The translations under genes were made by a program, and so were the position numbers. 64,000 bases of DNA from assembly GCA_944472155.2 (NCBI GenBank), contig OX235277.1, positions 7,574,804 to 7,638,803 on the forward strand, in the 5' to 3' direction. Below, piece by piece: positions 63,605 to 64,000 of the stretch. Below the pieces are notes generated by a model. It did not search any database and had not been told where the DNA came from. It was given only the letters and a program-made list of their open reading frames with translations. This DNA is from Trichobilharzia szidati. Its lineage: Eukaryota > Platyhelminthes > Trematoda > Strigeidida > Schistosomatidae. How positions within the stretch are numbered: position 1 is the first letter of the stretch; every line of letters begins with the position of its first letter.

Positions 63605-63838
63605 TTGGTTTGTAGGGCTTGTGTTTGATTGGTTACAGGATTTCATTGTGAGCTGACATCGGTTAGAGAACCATTGGAAAACCAGCTAAAAGTACTGGAC
63701 ACATATATTAGTACTGGACACCTGTACTATCATTCTAGTTTGGGACTATACTTCAGTACGCACCCACCACAGGGGTTCGAACCCAGGAACTTCTAGTTAC
63801 ACGGCGAACTCGTAGACCATTAAGCCACGGGGACTTGA
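63605..63838 (-). mobile_element. SINE-C
   Basis: Minus-strand head: ccccgtggcttaatggtcta (A box) and cctgggttcgaacccc (B box). The body is agtactggacac (partly duplicated near 63690-63720) and the 3' part ends ttacaggatttcattg in reverse. It joins the PLE at the same position as the SINE at 38768-38985. Confidence 0.85.
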
Positions 63839-63979
63839 TCCATTGTCCCATGAAATCCAACTTCTGACATTAGGGTGCAGCAGGTAGTGTGTGAGGACTA
63901 ATACTCGCCGAAGATATTGACTAGTGGTCGAGCTATGTCGTGAATCGGAGGAAGTTGGAATTCATGGACTGCCCATCCG

Positions 63980-64000
63980 ATCAGGTCCCAGTGGCTTAAT
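63980..64000 (+). mobile_element. Start of a second SINE-C, cut by the window edge
   Basis: caggtcccagtggcttaat is the SINE-C head. It faces away from the copy at 63605-63838, as in the dimer at 38638-38985. Confidence 0.6.

Overview
The window looks like intergenic, repeat-saturated DNA from an AT-rich animal genome, most likely a schistosome or a close trematode relative. Four things point there together: many Penelope-like element (PLE) fragments, RTE-type (SR2-like) and CR1-type LINEs, Merlin-type DNA transposons (a superfamily first described partly from Schistosoma), and tRNA-headed SINEs with remnants of an Sm-alpha-like hammerhead. I recognise no intact host gene. The only candidate host coding piece is a possible terminal exon at 11863-12026. 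The genus is inference from repeat types; no species marker is present.

Layout. 1-5.8 kb: a PLE, a second PLE family, and a Merlin transposon whose transposase was split by a foldback PLE. 6.1-9.7 kb: a group B PLE, then CR1 and RTE remnants. 9.8-11.3 kb: a PLE interrupted by a perfect 164-bp inverted repeat. 11.3-12.3 kb: the exon candidate. 13.3-16.7 kb: group C PLEs with hammerhead-like folds. 17-21.9 kb: a second RTE family, SINEs, an RTE insertion and an old CR1. 21.96-25.43 kb: a CR1 LINE with a single open 934-codon endonuclease/reverse transcriptase frame, the best-preserved gene here. 25.4-31.3 kb: a PLE, a CR1, two convergent RTEs and a possible solo LTR. 31.3-36 kb: a group D PLE and a second Merlin cut by an RTE. 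36-42.8 kb: PLE and RTE pieces and a head-to-head SINE dimer. 42.8-57 kb: group B, A, E and D PLEs, several bounded by inverted copies of their own ends. 57-64 kb: more foldback PLEs, an Sm-alpha-like SINE, a well-preserved RTE 3' half, and a second copy of the SINE-bearing PLE in inverted orientation.

How it fits together. Most elements are 5' truncated or frameshifted, so the window is a layered record of insertions rather than a working gene set. Nesting orders many events: for example PLE into Merlin, RTE into Merlin, RTE into PLE, SINE into RTE, and palindromic PLE into PLE. At several junctions target-site duplications of 9-15 bp can be read directly. The RTE family probably mobilises SINE-B, which carries a similar 3' end. 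Three PLE lineages carry hammerhead-ribozyme-like folds in their terminal repeats, supported by paired changes between copies. PLE group letters A-F are labels of convenience used here. All family assignments come from reading protein and terminus motifs by eye, without a database search.
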